A stretch of DNA of 64,000 nucleotides from Paenibacillus sp. LS1. GTDB lineage: Bacteria > Bacillota > Bacilli > Paenibacillales > Paenibacillaceae. Positions within the stretch are counted from its first letter, which is position 1. The number at the start of each line of letters is the position of its first letter. The notes under the pieces are model-generated. The model saw only the letters and a program-made list of their open reading frames with translations, did no database searches and was not told where the DNA came from. The translations under genes were made by a program, and so were the position numbers. Below, piece by piece: positions 1-9,063 of the stretch. The stretch is from the NCBI RefSeq assembly GCF_026013365.1, contig NZ_JAPDOE010000001.1, forward strand, positions 930,001-994,000. The letters are read 5' to 3'.

Positions 1-521
<521 letters not shown>

Positions 522-525
522 TTAA

Positions 526-2439
526 TTAGCTTAATACCGTGATCAATTTATCTTTCTCATGAACGGATGCATCTTTGGTTCCTACAACGTCCAGATATTT
601 TGAAGTATTAGTGACAATGATCGGTGTAACCGTTTCATACCCTGCATCCTTAATCGCTTGCAGATCAAACTCAACAATCAGGTCACCTGCGTTAACACGG
701 TCTCCGTCTTTCACATGTGTTGTAAAATGTTGACCTTTCAGTTTTACCGTATCCTGTCCAATATGGATCAGCATCTCTACACCATCATCGCTTACTAGAC
801 CAATGGCATGTTTGGTACGATATACAGTTTGAACGACACCTGTGATTGGAGATACCACTCTGCCACTGGTAGGACGAATCGCAATCCCTTTACCCATGTG
901 TTCTCCTGCAAATGTTACGTCATTGATTTCTTTCAGTGCAACGACTTCACCAGCCATTGGGCTTACGATTTCGTATCTGCTGTTCGGATTTGGATCAAGT
1001 ACAGGTGCTGGAGCTGGTGCAGCTTCTACTTTGTCTTTGAACCCAACCACGTATGTCAGAATAAAACCAAGGATGAACGCGATACCACATGCGACCAGAG
1101 CCATATAGAATCCGGAATCAACGCCTGTTGCTTTATTAATGAAGCTTGGGAAACCGAACACACCCAGTCCACCAAAGATGTATAATTTCGAACCGGCCAA
1201 TCCCAAGATACCACCACCGATACCACCTGCAATACAGCTCATGATAAACGGTTTTTTCAGTGGAAGTGTCAAACCATAGATCGCTGGCTCAGTTACACCG
1301 AAGATACCCGATATGAATGCAGGAATACCTAATGATTTCAACTTCGTATTTTTGGTTTTCAACATTACTGCAAGTACAGCACCCGTTTGAGCAAAGGAAG
1401 CCGCGAAAGACATCGCCACCACCGGGTCAGCACCGGATGTGCTCAGGTTGAGAAGCATAACCGGCACGAGTCCCCAGTGAAGTCCAAACAGTACAAACAC
1501 TTGCCACAAACCACCGATAATCAAACCTGTTGCAACTGGGCTTAAGTCGTAGATACCTGTTGCTCCTGCACCAATCAACTGACCTGCCCAAGTGGATACT
1601 GGACCAATCAGAATGAATGTTGCCGGAACGATAACGAGCAATGTAAAGAATGGAACAAGGAACGTGCTAACAACTTTCGGAATAACATTTTTGAAGAATC
1701 TTTCAATTTTCACAGCGAAGAATGTAGCGATAATGATTGGAATAACTGATGTTGAATAGCTCATCAGAATTACTGGAATACCCAGGAACGTAATGTGAAT
1801 TGGTGATTCAAACAACGTACCTGCAAACAAAGTGTACAATGGATCTCCTGCAGTCAAACCGGACAGCGTAGGATAAACTAACGAAGCACCTATCGCCATA
1901 CCCAGGAATGGTGAACCGCCAAATTTCTTGATTGCGGTATAGCCCAGGAAGATCGGGAAGAAGTAGAACAGACAGTCACCCGTTGCATTCAACAATTGGT
2001 ACGTTCCGGAAGTATCTGTAATCCATCCAAAGGATAAAAACATGGCTGTGAAACCTTTGATCATACCTGTAGCAGCAAGCAAACCGAGCAGTGGTGTGAA
2101 CACACCGGAGATCATGTCGATAAATCGGCTGAACAATCCTACTTTTTTGCCTGAGTTGTCCGTTTCCTCTTCAACTTGTCCTTCACTCGGGAAATTCCCT
2201 ACTTTAAGGACTGCTTTATATACATCCGGCACTTCGTTGCCGATAACGACCTGATATTGTCCACCACTTTGCATAACGGTAATAACACCTGGCAGATTTT
2301 TAAGTTCTTCTGTTTTGGCTACGCTTTCATTTTTCAGTTTAAACCGCAGTCTTGTTACACAATGGAATACACTGTTTACATTTTCACGACCACCTACACG
2401 TGTCAGAATATCCTTAGCCAATTGATCGTAGTTGCTCAT
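526..2439 (-). CDS. bglP: PTS beta-glucoside transporter subunit IIBCA (copy 1)
   Basis: A 637-residue membrane permease that imports and phosphorylates beta-glucosides. Order is IIB (about 1-90, phospho-Cys in VFHCVTRLRFKLK), IIC (about 105-470, many hydrophobic helices, with GVTEPAIYG) and IIA (about 490-630, with KHAIGL and the phospho-His in LIHIGQDTVKLKG). The start is supported by a GAGGGAG ribosome site. It precedes bglA in the same operon. Its leader carries two RAT elements and one strong terminator, so LicT-type antitermination is expected. It is very similar along its whole length to the permease at 2884-4824, indicating a local duplication. Cognate sugar (salicin, arbutin or cellobiose type) cannot be told from sequence. 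Confidence 0.95.
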   Translation of the reverse strand: MSNYDQLAKDILTRVGGRENVNSVFHCVTRLRFKLKNESVAKTEELKNLPGVITVMQSGGQYQVVIGNEVPDVYKAVLKVGNFPSEGQVEEETDNSGKKVGLFSRFIDMISGVFTPLLGLLAATGMIKGFTAMFLSFGWITDTSGTYQLLNATGDCLFYFFPIFLGYTAIKKFGGSPFLGMAIGASLVYPTLSGLTAGDPLYTLFAGTLFESPIHITFLGIPVILMSYSTSVIPIIIATFFAVKIERFFKNVIPKVVSTFLVPFFTLLVIVPATFILIGPVSTWAGQLIGAGATGIYDLSPVATGLIIGGLWQVFVLFGLHWGLVPVMLLNLSTSGADPVVAMSFAASFAQTGAVLAVMLKTKNTKLKSLGIPAFISGIFGVTEPAIYGLTLPLKKPFIMSCIAGGIGGGILGLAGSKLYIFGGLGVFGFPSFINKATGVDSGFYMALVACGIAFILGFILTYVVGFKDKVEAAPAPAPVLDPNPNSRYEIVSPMAGEVVALKEINDVTFAGEHMGKGIAIRPTSGRVVSPITGVVQTVYRTKHAIGLVSDDGVEMLIHIGQDTVKLKGQHFTTHVKDGDRVNAGDLIVEFDLQAIKDAGYETVTPIIVTNTSKYLDVVGTKDASVHEKDKLITVLS

Positions 2440-2483
2440 TGTAATTCTCCCTCTCTAAGTAGACTCCCCATGACTTTTGAAAC

Positions 2484-2564
2484 AAATAAAACCTGAACCA
2501 CTGAACATACACAACATACCGGATCGTCCGGAAATCAGTCGTGTTATTCAGCAATTCAGGTTTT
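2484..2564 (-). terminator. Leader terminator of PTS copy 1, overlapping a RAT
   Basis: On the minus strand AAAACCTGAA pairs with TTCAGGTTTT about 60 nt later, followed by a short T-rich stretch. The 5' arm shares bases with the RAT at 2559-2584, the usual mutually exclusive layout of BglG/LicT control. Confidence 0.8.
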
Positions 2565-2584
2565 GCCCTTAACGGTTGCAACCC
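2559..2584 (-). promoter_or_regulatory. RAT antiterminator element, type B (PTS copy 1)
   Basis: The minus strand reads GGGTTGCAACC, a short loop, then GGGCAAAACC. This matches the ribonucleic antiterminator core (GGnTTG..AC ... GGCAAnnCC) bound by LicT/SacT proteins. It differs from the classic form at TTGCAAC, a change shared with the RAT at 4949-4973. Confidence 0.78.
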
Positions 2585-2666
2585 TGTAAGGCTGTACACA
2601 TTGGTATTTAATTATTTGGATAACGAAAGTAAGTTACATTCCATATCCTCTGAACTGAGGATGGTC

Positions 2667-2695
2667 GGCATTGCCTGATTGAACAGTTACAATCC
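2667..2695 (-). promoter_or_regulatory. Second, upstream RAT element, type A (PTS copy 1 leader)
   Basis: The minus strand reads GGATTGTAACTG, a six-base loop, then CAGGCAATGCC: a 29-nt RAT of the classic form. It lies 82 nt upstream of the type B RAT. Only a weak hairpin (CCATCC/GGATATGG) without a T-run follows it, so whether it controls a terminator is unclear. Confidence 0.7.
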
Positions 2696-2701
2696 GATTG
2701 A

Positions 2702-2715
2702 TGTATGCGCTTACT
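2702..2715. promoter_or_regulatory. cre-like CcpA site (imperfect)
   Basis: The minus strand reads AGTAAGCGCATACA, 12 of 14 positions of the cre consensus TGWAANCGNTNWCA. It lies between the -10 box and the first RAT, where CcpA would block transcription. A related sequence (AAGCGCGTACA) sits at the same place before licT at about 5.93 kb. Confidence 0.45.
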
Positions 2716-2725
2716 TCTTGAATTC

Positions 2726-2754
2726 ATCATAGTACATCTGAACTACATTTGCAA
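2726..2754 (-). promoter_or_regulatory. SigA-type promoter of bglP-bglA (copy 1)
   Basis: TTGCAA (2749-2754) and TATGAT (2726-2731) on the minus strand, spaced by exactly 17 nt, upstream of the tandem RAT leader. Confidence 0.65.
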
Positions 2755-2803
2755 CACTTATTTTTATGACATTACAAAATAAATTCAAGCTGTCGAAAAC
2801 GAG

Positions 2804-2837
2804 AAAAAGGACAACTTCAAAAGCATCGAAGTTGTCC
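2804..2837 (-). terminator. Terminator of licT-bglP copy 2
   Basis: Perfect 10-bp stem GGACAACTTC/GAAGTTGTCC with a 9-nt loop and TTTTT, about 50 nt after the stop of the PTS gene at 2884. Confidence 0.88.
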
Positions 2838-2883
2838 CTGTATTACATTCTATTCTCATATATAATTGCGCACTGAAGTAGAA

Positions 2884-4824
2884 TTAACCAATAACCGTAA
2901 TCAATTTATCCTTCTCTTGCACTTTACGATCTGTCGTACCAACCACGTCCAAATAATCAGCCGTATTGGTTACAATAATCGGTGTTACCGTCTCATATCC
3001 CGCGTCAATAATGGCCTGCAGATCGAATTCAACGATCAGATCGCCAACATTCACACGATCCCCGTCCTTCACATGTGCAGTGAAATGCTGACCTTTGAGC
3101 TGTACCGTATCCTGACCGATATGGATCAGAATCTCTACACCTTGATCATCTACAAGACCAATCGCATGCTTGGTACGGTAAATCGTCTGTACAACACCAT
3201 TAATCGGGGATACAACTCTACCACTGGTTGGGCGAATAGCAATACCTTTACCCATATGTTCACCAGCAAATGTAGCATCATTAATTTCTTGCAAAGGAAC
3301 CACATCACCCGTCATCGGGCTGGCAATTTCGTAACGATTGTTTGGATTAGGCTCAAGTGCAGCCTTCTCTTCTTTTACCGCTTCCGGAGTCTGTTTGGCA
3401 GTTTCCGGATTAGCAGGATCTTTGAATCCTACGAAATAAACGAGAACAAAGCTGAGTACAAAAGCAATAACTGTGGCAATCATAGCCATCCAGAATTCAT
3501 AGTTAATGCCTGCTGTCGGACTAATCAGCGCTGGAACACCGAAGATACCTGAAGCGAACACAAACATTTTGGAACCTGCGAATCCAATAATACCACCAGC
3601 TACTGCAGAAGAAATACAACTCATAATAAATGGTTTTTTCAGTGGCAAAGTAAGACCATAGATAGCAGGCTCAGTTACACCGAAGATCCCGGACACGAAG
3701 GCAGGAACACCCAGTGATTTGAGTTTAGTATTTTTCGTTTTGAGCATAACTCCAAGAACAGCACCAATCTGAGCAAATGAAGCAGCGAACATCATGGCCA
3801 GAATCGGATCTGCTTTCAGTGTGGACAGATTGAGCAGCATGATTGGCACGATACCCCAGTGTAACCCGAAGATAACCAATACTTGCCACAATCCACCAAC
3901 AACAATACCTGTTACCAATGGACTCAAGTCATAGATGCCCGATACGCCCGCACCAATCAGCTGACTTGCCCATGTTGCGATAGGACCAATCAAGAGGAAT
4001 GTTACTGGAACAACAATGAGAATCGTAAAGAATGGCGTAAGGAACGTTCTCACAACAGATGGTATGATCTTTTTGAAGAATGCTTCTACTTTTGCTCCAA
4101 AATAAGCAGCAATAATAATTGGAATTACAGATGAAGAATAGCTCATCAAAATAACGGGAATACCCAGGAACGTGATATGAATCGGTGATTCAAACAATGT
4201 GCCTGTAAATAGCGTATACAACGGTTCTCCACCGCTAAGACCGGATAAGGTCGGATATACAAGTGATGCTCCGATAGCCATCCCGAGGAATGGAGATCCA
4301 CCGAATTTTTTCATTGCTGTGTAACCCAGGAAGATTGGGAAGAAGTAGAACAGACAGTCACCTGCAGCATTCAACAATTGATATGTTCCTGAAGCCGGGT
4401 CCAACCATTCGAGAGAAGTAAACATGGACAGGAAACCTTTGATCATCCCTGTTGCAGCTAGCAAGCCGAGAATTGGTGTAAATACACCTGAGATTAAGTC
4501 GATAAACCGACCCAGAAGACTTTCTTTTTTACCGGAAGATTCGGAACCATCGTCACTTGAAACCGGTTCATCCGCATTCATATTACCAACCTGTAGCAAG
4601 GCTTTATACACATCAGACACTTCGTTACCTACAACAACCTGATATTGTCCCCCGCTTTGCATTACCGTTATGACTCCGGGCAGATTTTTGAGATCGTCCG
4701 TTTTGGCATTACTGTCATTTTTTAATTTGAAACGAAGTCTGGTCGCACAGTGCACCACACTGTTAATGTTCTGTTTACCACCAACACCAGACAGAATGTC
4801 TTTAGCTAATTGCTCGTGTTTCAT
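2884..4824 (-). CDS. PTS beta-glucoside transporter subunit IIBCA (copy 2)
   Basis: A 646-residue IIBCA permease, paralogous to the one at 526-2439. IIB phospho-Cys is in VVHCATRLRFKLK, IIC has the GVTEPAIYG motif, and IIA has KHAIGL and LIHIGQDTVQLKG. The chosen start is the ATG at 4824 (MKHEQLAKDILSG) with AAAGGAAG upstream. The longer reading frame to 4896 would run into the leader terminator. It follows the antiterminator gene licT, separated by a RAT/terminator, and is closed by a strong terminator, so it forms a two-gene unit without its own glucosidase. It probably shares bglA with copy 1. Confidence 0.94.
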   Translation of the reverse strand: MKHEQLAKDILSGVGGKQNINSVVHCATRLRFKLKNDSNAKTDDLKNLPGVITVMQSGGQYQVVVGNEVSDVYKALLQVGNMNADEPVSSDDGSESSGKKESLLGRFIDLISGVFTPILGLLAATGMIKGFLSMFTSLEWLDPASGTYQLLNAAGDCLFYFFPIFLGYTAMKKFGGSPFLGMAIGASLVYPTLSGLSGGEPLYTLFTGTLFESPIHITFLGIPVILMSYSSSVIPIIIAAYFGAKVEAFFKKIIPSVVRTFLTPFFTILIVVPVTFLLIGPIATWASQLIGAGVSGIYDLSPLVTGIVVGGLWQVLVIFGLHWGIVPIMLLNLSTLKADPILAMMFAASFAQIGAVLGVMLKTKNTKLKSLGVPAFVSGIFGVTEPAIYGLTLPLKKPFIMSCISSAVAGGIIGFAGSKMFVFASGIFGVPALISPTAGINYEFWMAMIATVIAFVLSFVLVYFVGFKDPANPETAKQTPEAVKEEKAALEPNPNNRYEIASPMTGDVVPLQEINDATFAGEHMGKGIAIRPTSGRVVSPINGVVQTIYRTKHAIGLVDDQGVEILIHIGQDTVQLKGQHFTAHVKDGDRVNVGDLIVEFDLQAIIDAGYETVTPIIVTNTADYLDVVGTTDRKVQEKDKLITVIG

Positions 4825-4880
4825 GAAGTTGTTTTCTTCCTTTCTGATTAAACACGGATTCGAAGCATATTGGAGAGAAT

Positions 4881-4952
4881 AAAAAAACCTGAACATCTGA
4901 ATGTACGGAACATCCGGTTAACGGTATGCTCTATCATTCAATCGTTCAGGTT
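4881..4952 (-). terminator. Leader terminator of PTS copy 2
   Basis: Minus strand AACCTGAAC pairs with GTTCAGGTT followed by TTTTTT. The 5' arm overlaps the RAT at 4949-4973. Confidence 0.85.
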
Positions 4953-4973
4953 TTGCCCTAGTGGTTGCAACCC
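4949..4973 (-). promoter_or_regulatory. RAT antiterminator element, type B (PTS copy 2)
   Basis: Minus strand GGGTTGCAACC, short loop, AGGGCAAAACC, almost identical to the RAT at 2559-2584. It lies between licT and the permease, so LicT bound here lets transcription continue into the PTS gene. Confidence 0.8.
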
Positions 4974-4992
4974 TGCAAGCTGATCTATGGGA

Positions 4993-5835
4993 TTATTCAG
5001 AAGTTGCATTCACAACTCTCTCAATATGAATCGTTAAGTACATCATTTCTTCGTCAGTTAGTTGATACGTGTAGTTGCTTTCAATGAATTTCTTGATTTT
5101 TTCCGAGCATTTGTGTGCTGCCGGATATTTCTTCTGAATCATCAGGAACAATTCATCATCGTTGTTGCTCTTGTAATGTTTTCCCTTCACCAAACGTTGA
5201 GCGAAAAACTTCAAATGCGTCACAAAGCGATAGAATGTCAGTGAGTTTTCATCAAAATCAATCTTGAAATGATACTTGATGATCGTCAAGATTTCCTGCA
5301 TGACCTGCGTCATACTCTTGATGTTGGGCATTTCCTCGTTCAAAGCTGCATTTACAAAGTGAAGTGCCATAAAACCGGCTTCGTCCTCGGGCAAGATCAC
5401 ACCAAACTGATCACAGATCATATTGAGCGCTTCCATTCCGACTTCGTATTCCTCTTTGTATAACTGCTTTGTCTCCCAGATTAGACCATTACGTATGGGC
5501 AGATTCTTGCGATACCGCTCAATGGCAAAGTGAATATGATCTGTGAGATGCAAGTAGATGCTCTCATTCAGTTTTTTGCCAAGTTTTAATTTGGCGTAAG
5601 CGATGATTTCCTCAGATACTTTCATGTATTCCAGCGGAATGCTTGAGATTAATGCCTTGAAGTTTTCCTGAATATCTTCATTCTGTAAAGTAAATATCTT
5701 GTCGATATGCTGCTCGGAAACCATATCACCCGCCCGCTTCTGATAAGCAATCCCCCGGCCAATGATAATAACTTCCTGTTGTTCGTCATTCATTGCAACT
5801 ACAGCATTATTGTTCAGCACCTTCTCGATTTTCAC
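4993..5835 (-). CDS. licT: BglG/LicT-family transcription antiterminator
   Basis: An RNA-binding antiterminator of 280 residues, whose activity is set by PTS phosphorylation. It has an N-terminal CAT RNA-binding domain (about 1-55, VKIEKVLNNNAVVAM, GRGIAYQKRAGD) and two PRD domains with conserved histidines (DHIHFAIER in PRD1, ALHFVNA and LTIHIERV in PRD2). The GTG at 5835 is chosen: it has TTGGAG at the right distance and fits the family N-terminus. The longer frame to 5907 would translate through its own leader hairpin. Its leader carries a RAT, so it is probably autoregulated. Expected targets are the RATs at 2.56, 2.67, 4.95 and 5.89 kb. Confidence 0.93.
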   Translation of the reverse strand: MKIEKVLNNNAVVAMNDEQQEVIIIGRGIAYQKRAGDMVSEQHIDKIFTLQNEDIQENFKALISSIPLEYMKVSEEIIAYAKLKLGKKLNESIYLHLTDHIHFAIERYRKNLPIRNGLIWETKQLYKEEYEVGMEALNMICDQFGVILPEDEAGFMALHFVNAALNEEMPNIKSMTQVMQEILTIIKYHFKIDFDENSLTFYRFVTHLKFFAQRLVKGKHYKSNNDDELFLMIQKKYPAAHKCSEKIKKFIESNYTYQLTDEEMMYLTIHIERVVNATSE

Positions 5836-5855
5836 TTTATCACTCCAATATACAG

Positions 5856-5899
5856 AAAAAGACAAACCAATCCCTTTTCTCAAGGTATACGGCTTTGCC
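5856..5899 (-). terminator. Leader terminator of licT (first locus)
   Basis: Minus strand GGCAAA(G)CC pairs with GGTTTGTC, followed by TTTTTC. The 5' arm is the 3' half of the RAT at 5891-5919. Confidence 0.65.
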
Positions 5900-5919
5900 T
5901 GATTCAACAGTTACAACCC
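5891..5919 (-). promoter_or_regulatory. RAT antiterminator element, type A (licT leader)
   Basis: Minus strand GGGTTGTAACTG, loop TTGAAT, CAGGCAAAGCC, 29 nt, nearly the same as the RAT at 2667-2695. Confidence 0.78.
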
Positions 5920-5942
5920 GATATGTTGTACGCGCTTCCCTC

Positions 5943-5971
5943 ATAATATTACAAAATTCTACACAGTGCAA
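5943..5971 (-). promoter_or_regulatory. SigA-type promoter of licT (first locus)
   Basis: TTGCAC (5966-5971) and TATTAT (5943-5948) on the minus strand with a 17-nt spacer, directly upstream of the RAT leader. Confidence 0.65.
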
Positions 5972-6059
5972 CAAAAAGTTAATATCGAATTAGCATGACT
6001 CCCGATCTAGGTAAATATACTCACAGGAGTGATCAAAATAAGAATTATTTTACAGAGAT

Positions 6060-6365
6060 TCAAGGTTTATTGTTTTTGTTGTCTTTCTCCAGTTCTGCTT
6101 CAATTCTTCGATTAATCATGTCCATCTCTTCTGAATCCAAACGATCGACTTGAGTGTATTCTTTATCCATCTCGTACTCTTTCGCCTCACCTTTGTTCAT
6201 TAGCCCCAGATGATTCTTGATGTCCCGGATGTCTTCACGCATATGCATCGTCTGACGGTAATGATCTATCACAAGTGCGAAAACAATGCCCCCAGCCAAA
6301 ATCGGACCGAATGGGATCAGATAACATAGAACAAGTCCTATGAGCAAAAATATAACAAAGTACAT
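6060..6365 (-). CDS. Small membrane protein with charged C-terminal tail
   Basis: 101 residues, family not recognised. Residues about 1-33 form one long or two short hydrophobic segments (LIGLVLCYLIPFGPILAGGI), followed by a highly charged, probably helical cytoplasmic tail rich in Asp, Glu and Lys. A GGAGAGGGG ribosome site precedes the ATG. It lies 61 nt downstream of the P-loop gene and may be cotranscribed with it. No function is claimed. Confidence 0.65.
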   Translation of the reverse strand: MYFVIFLLIGLVLCYLIPFGPILAGGIVFALVIDHYRQTMHMREDIRDIKNHLGLMNKGEAKEYEMDKEYTQVDRLDSEEMDMINRRIEAELEKDNKNNKP

Positions 6366-6426
6366 ATGTAGTGCCCCTCTCCTCTCATATAAAGTAACTA
6401 ATCTGCCAAGTTAGACGTTTCTCCAA

Positions 6427-6987
6427 TTACAAATTAAAGCGTTCCTGGATTAACTGTGCCACTTCATCCGGGCTCTTGTTCGTGTTATCAATCCTTATGT
6501 GGTGCTCATGCATGATTTCTCCAGGTTCCGAGTTCAATCGATATTTCTTCATCGTATCAAGCAAATCTCGCTCAGACCACGCGACGTCACGCTTTGTTGG
6601 CTTATGCAGCAGCCGATGCGGACTCTTGTTACGCTCCAGTCTTTCTAATGCATCAGCTTCCAGTTCCACATAACAGACCTGTCCTCCATTAGATTCGAAT
6701 AACTCGCTGATCTGACGAATGTACTCTCCATCTTGCTCCTGATCAAACGCCCATACAAAAGTAAAAATCAGACCCGGCAGATCACTCTTGGCCACCTCTT
6801 CGAAAATCTCCTGACGGAACAGATTAACCAGTCGTTTGCCTTGTGGTGTACCATAGCTGAAATAAGGAGACACCAGTTCAATGGTCATATGGTTATGAAA
6901 CAATTTTAGCTTCGTTATCTTCTCCAGTTCTTGCCCAACCGTCATTTTGCCCACAGCCTGCGGACCAAAAATAATCACCAATTTCAT
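6427..6987 (-). CDS. P-loop nucleotide kinase-like protein
   Basis: 186 residues. A Walker A motif at the very N-terminus (IFGPQAVGKMTVGQEL) identifies a small AAA_33/shikimate-kinase-like P-loop fold. The sequence HNHMTIELVSPYF following it and the basic segment ERNKSPHRLLHKPTKRD look like substrate and lid regions. Ribosome site AGGAGTG precedes the ATG. The substrate is unknown; related proteins are usually annotated as shikimate kinase-like or AAA family ATPases. Confidence 0.75.
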   Translation of the reverse strand: MKLVIIFGPQAVGKMTVGQELEKITKLKLFHNHMTIELVSPYFSYGTPQGKRLVNLFRQEIFEEVAKSDLPGLIFTFVWAFDQEQDGEYIRQISELFESNGGQVCYVELEADALERLERNKSPHRLLHKPTKRDVAWSERDLLDTMKKYRLNSEPGEIMHEHHIRIDNTNKSPDEVAQLIQERFNL

Positions 6988-7072
6988 TTGATCACTCCTG
7001 ACAAGGTAGTGTTCATTCCATTAATTCAATTTTATGGACATTAAACTCTATGATACCTTCTTTAGGGCAAAT

Positions 7073-7122
7073 AAAAAAGAGGTTTCAAGTGATTCCCCCA
7101 ACGCGTGAGGGCTTGAAATCTC
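7073..7122 (-). terminator. Terminator of the acyltransferase gene
   Basis: Minus strand GAGATTTCAAG pairs with CTTGAAACCTC, followed by TTTTTT, 30 nt after the stop at 7153. Confidence 0.85.
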
Positions 7123-7152
7123 TTATCTTAAAATGAGTATGTTCATTTTAAC

Positions 7153-8241
7153 TTAACGTCCGATCAGTACCCATCCCCACTTCATCCGGCGCAATCCCAT
7201 CGCGCAGATCCATGAGATCAGGAGCGCTACAACATAAGATAGAATGATGCCCACGCTGAAGTGCCGAGCCAGGTCATCTGTGAATTCACGTCTCCAGAAG
7301 AGCAGTACGAGTGGATGCATTAAAAATACACCGAACGCCACTGTACCCAAAGAGTCCAGAACACGTGTAGCTTTACGAACCTCGGTATGTTGTCCAGTGC
7401 CGATTCGTTCACTAAAGATCAGCAGGAGCAAGCAGGCAGACAGAGTAAACATATTTCGGAATAAGAACAGCACGGTATAGGTAACCACCGGGTATGCAGC
7501 AAAAGCGGTTTTGATATAAGCATTACCATAGATAAAAATGGCACCTCCGCTCAACAATGCAGCTATTAGCACATAACGGTGTGTATACAGTTTCTTCAAA
7601 GCCCATTCAAAGTTCAACCCAATCCATGCACCAAATCCGATCACGATCAGATAACTCGGTAGCAAACTGCCTGTTCGTTCAAAGTGAAACTGTAAATGCA
7701 ATGCATAGAATATGGCCTGGGCAGCAATAAAGAATAATGGCAAGTACCGTTTAAACAGACGATAGCGTGTAAGCGACAGAAGCCATGGAAACACGATATA
7801 AAACTGAAGAATAATCAGAAAAAAGTACAAGTGCGTATGGGCAGTTCCCATCACTAATTGTTTGGCAAATTGAACACCATGAGTCAAAGGTTCTTTGCCC
7901 GCAAGCAGCTGTTTAATGGCAAAATAGATAAGGGACCATGCCACATAGGGTACAAATACATTAAATAAACGCTTCTTATAAAAAGCAAGCATCCAACCCT
8001 TCTCATTTACCTTGGAACTGTAGTTGTAGAACAAGACCAGGGATGACAGAAACAGGAACGCTGGAACGGCAAATTGTAAAAACATGTTCCAGAAGTAATA
8101 CACATCATGATCTAGTGTATGCTTGGGGTAATGCGCAACTGCTGTTGAAGTAGCGTGGATGGCTACAACCGCCATGATCGCAAAAGCACGATAGAGATCC
8201 AGATACTCAATACGCCGGGGCCGATTAACCGGTTGATTCAT
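7153..8241 (-). CDS. Acyltransferase family 3 membrane protein
   Basis: 362 residues of the OafA/YrhL acyltransferase-3 superfamily, integral membrane enzymes that O-acylate cell-surface glycans. The family opening is visible (RRIEYLDLYRAFAIMAVVAIHAT, with the conserved His), followed by about ten hydrophobic helices and a C-terminal FGVFLMHPLVL segment. Ribosome site GAGG precedes the ATG at 8241. It has its own terminator and appears monocistronic. The acceptor is not predictable. Confidence 0.88.
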   Translation of the reverse strand: MNQPVNRPRRIEYLDLYRAFAIMAVVAIHATSTAVAHYPKHTLDHDVYYFWNMFLQFAVPAFLFLSSLVLFYNYSSKVNEKGWMLAFYKKRLFNVFVPYVAWSLIYFAIKQLLAGKEPLTHGVQFAKQLVMGTAHTHLYFFLIILQFYIVFPWLLSLTRYRLFKRYLPLFFIAAQAIFYALHLQFHFERTGSLLPSYLIVIGFGAWIGLNFEWALKKLYTHRYVLIAALLSGGAIFIYGNAYIKTAFAAYPVVTYTVLFLFRNMFTLSACLLLLIFSERIGTGQHTEVRKATRVLDSLGTVAFGVFLMHPLVLLFWRREFTDDLARHFSVGIILSYVVALLISWICAMGLRRMKWGWVLIGR

Positions 8242-8380
8242 AAAAATAACCTCACTTGTGCCTGATATGGGATGTTAGTTTCCGGCCGCAATCCAGATTC
8301 TAGCTTCATTTTAATCAGCACACGAGGGTAATACAATCATAATCTATATTATTTTCGTTAAATTACATCATTATTCTGCA

Positions 8381-8914
8381 TTATTCGACATTCTCTATCC
8401 AGAATCGTTCAACAACGTTACCATTAGACTCCACATAGTCCACATCCTTGATGCCACCATTTCGAAGGATACCCCTTCTGGAAGGCTCATTAACCGCATC
8501 ACATACGACTAATACTTTGGAAATTCCAAGCTCTCTCGTTTTCTCCAAAGACAACCTGAGAATTTCGGAACCATAGCCATTGTGCCGCTCCCCCGGACGA
8601 ATGCCATAACCAATATGTCCTCCGCTATTGTATAGTCTGTCATTAAGCTCATGCCTTATATTCACGGCGCCCACGATTTGTTGACTCTCCGTAACCAGCC
8701 AGTATGTACTGTCTTTGACCCAGCCTTCCGGGATGTCGATGCCTTGTTCATTACGCTGCAAAAATGCCAACATCTCGTCAAACGCATAGGGTTCTTTGGA
8801 AATGACCCAAGGTACCATCAATTCTCCGCTTCTGACCCAGTCTTCATAAAATGCCAAATACGCATCCTTATACGCTAATGATGGTTTAATTAATCTAACG
8901 TGTTCTTTCCCCAT
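8381..8914 (-). CDS. GNAT family N-acetyltransferase
   Basis: 177 residues with the GNAT core: VGAVNIRHELNDRL (strands 2-3), then HIGYGIRPGERHNGYGSEIL (strand 4 and the acetyl-CoA-binding loop, R-x-x-G-x-G-like), then KVLVVCDAVNEPSRRGILRNGG, typical of RimJ/YhhY-type small-molecule acetyltransferases. A GAGAGGAAG ribosome site precedes the ATG. Substrate unknown. Confidence 0.88.
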   Translation of the reverse strand: MGKEHVRLIKPSLAYKDAYLAFYEDWVRSGELMVPWVISKEPYAFDEMLAFLQRNEQGIDIPEGWVKDSTYWLVTESQQIVGAVNIRHELNDRLYNSGGHIGYGIRPGERHNGYGSEILRLSLEKTRELGISKVLVVCDAVNEPSRRGILRNGGIKDVDYVESNGNVVERFWIENVE

Positions 8915-9003
8915 AGTCCGTACTTCCTCTCAACAGATATTGATATTGCCACGCTCTTTCCTCCAGAACACGCCGCTCTTGATCTTCGATCAAACAAGTT
9001 CGA

Positions 9004-9030
9004 AAAAGGACCTGCGTGTGTGCAGATCCT
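9004..9030 (-). terminator. Terminator of the rhamnosidase gene
   Basis: Minus strand AGGATCTGC, loop ACACAC, GCAGGTCCT, then TTTTT, 34 nt after the stop at 9064. Confidence 0.85.
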
Positions 9031-9063
9031 CTACAAGTGAACATCTTACCGCTTATTCTATTA

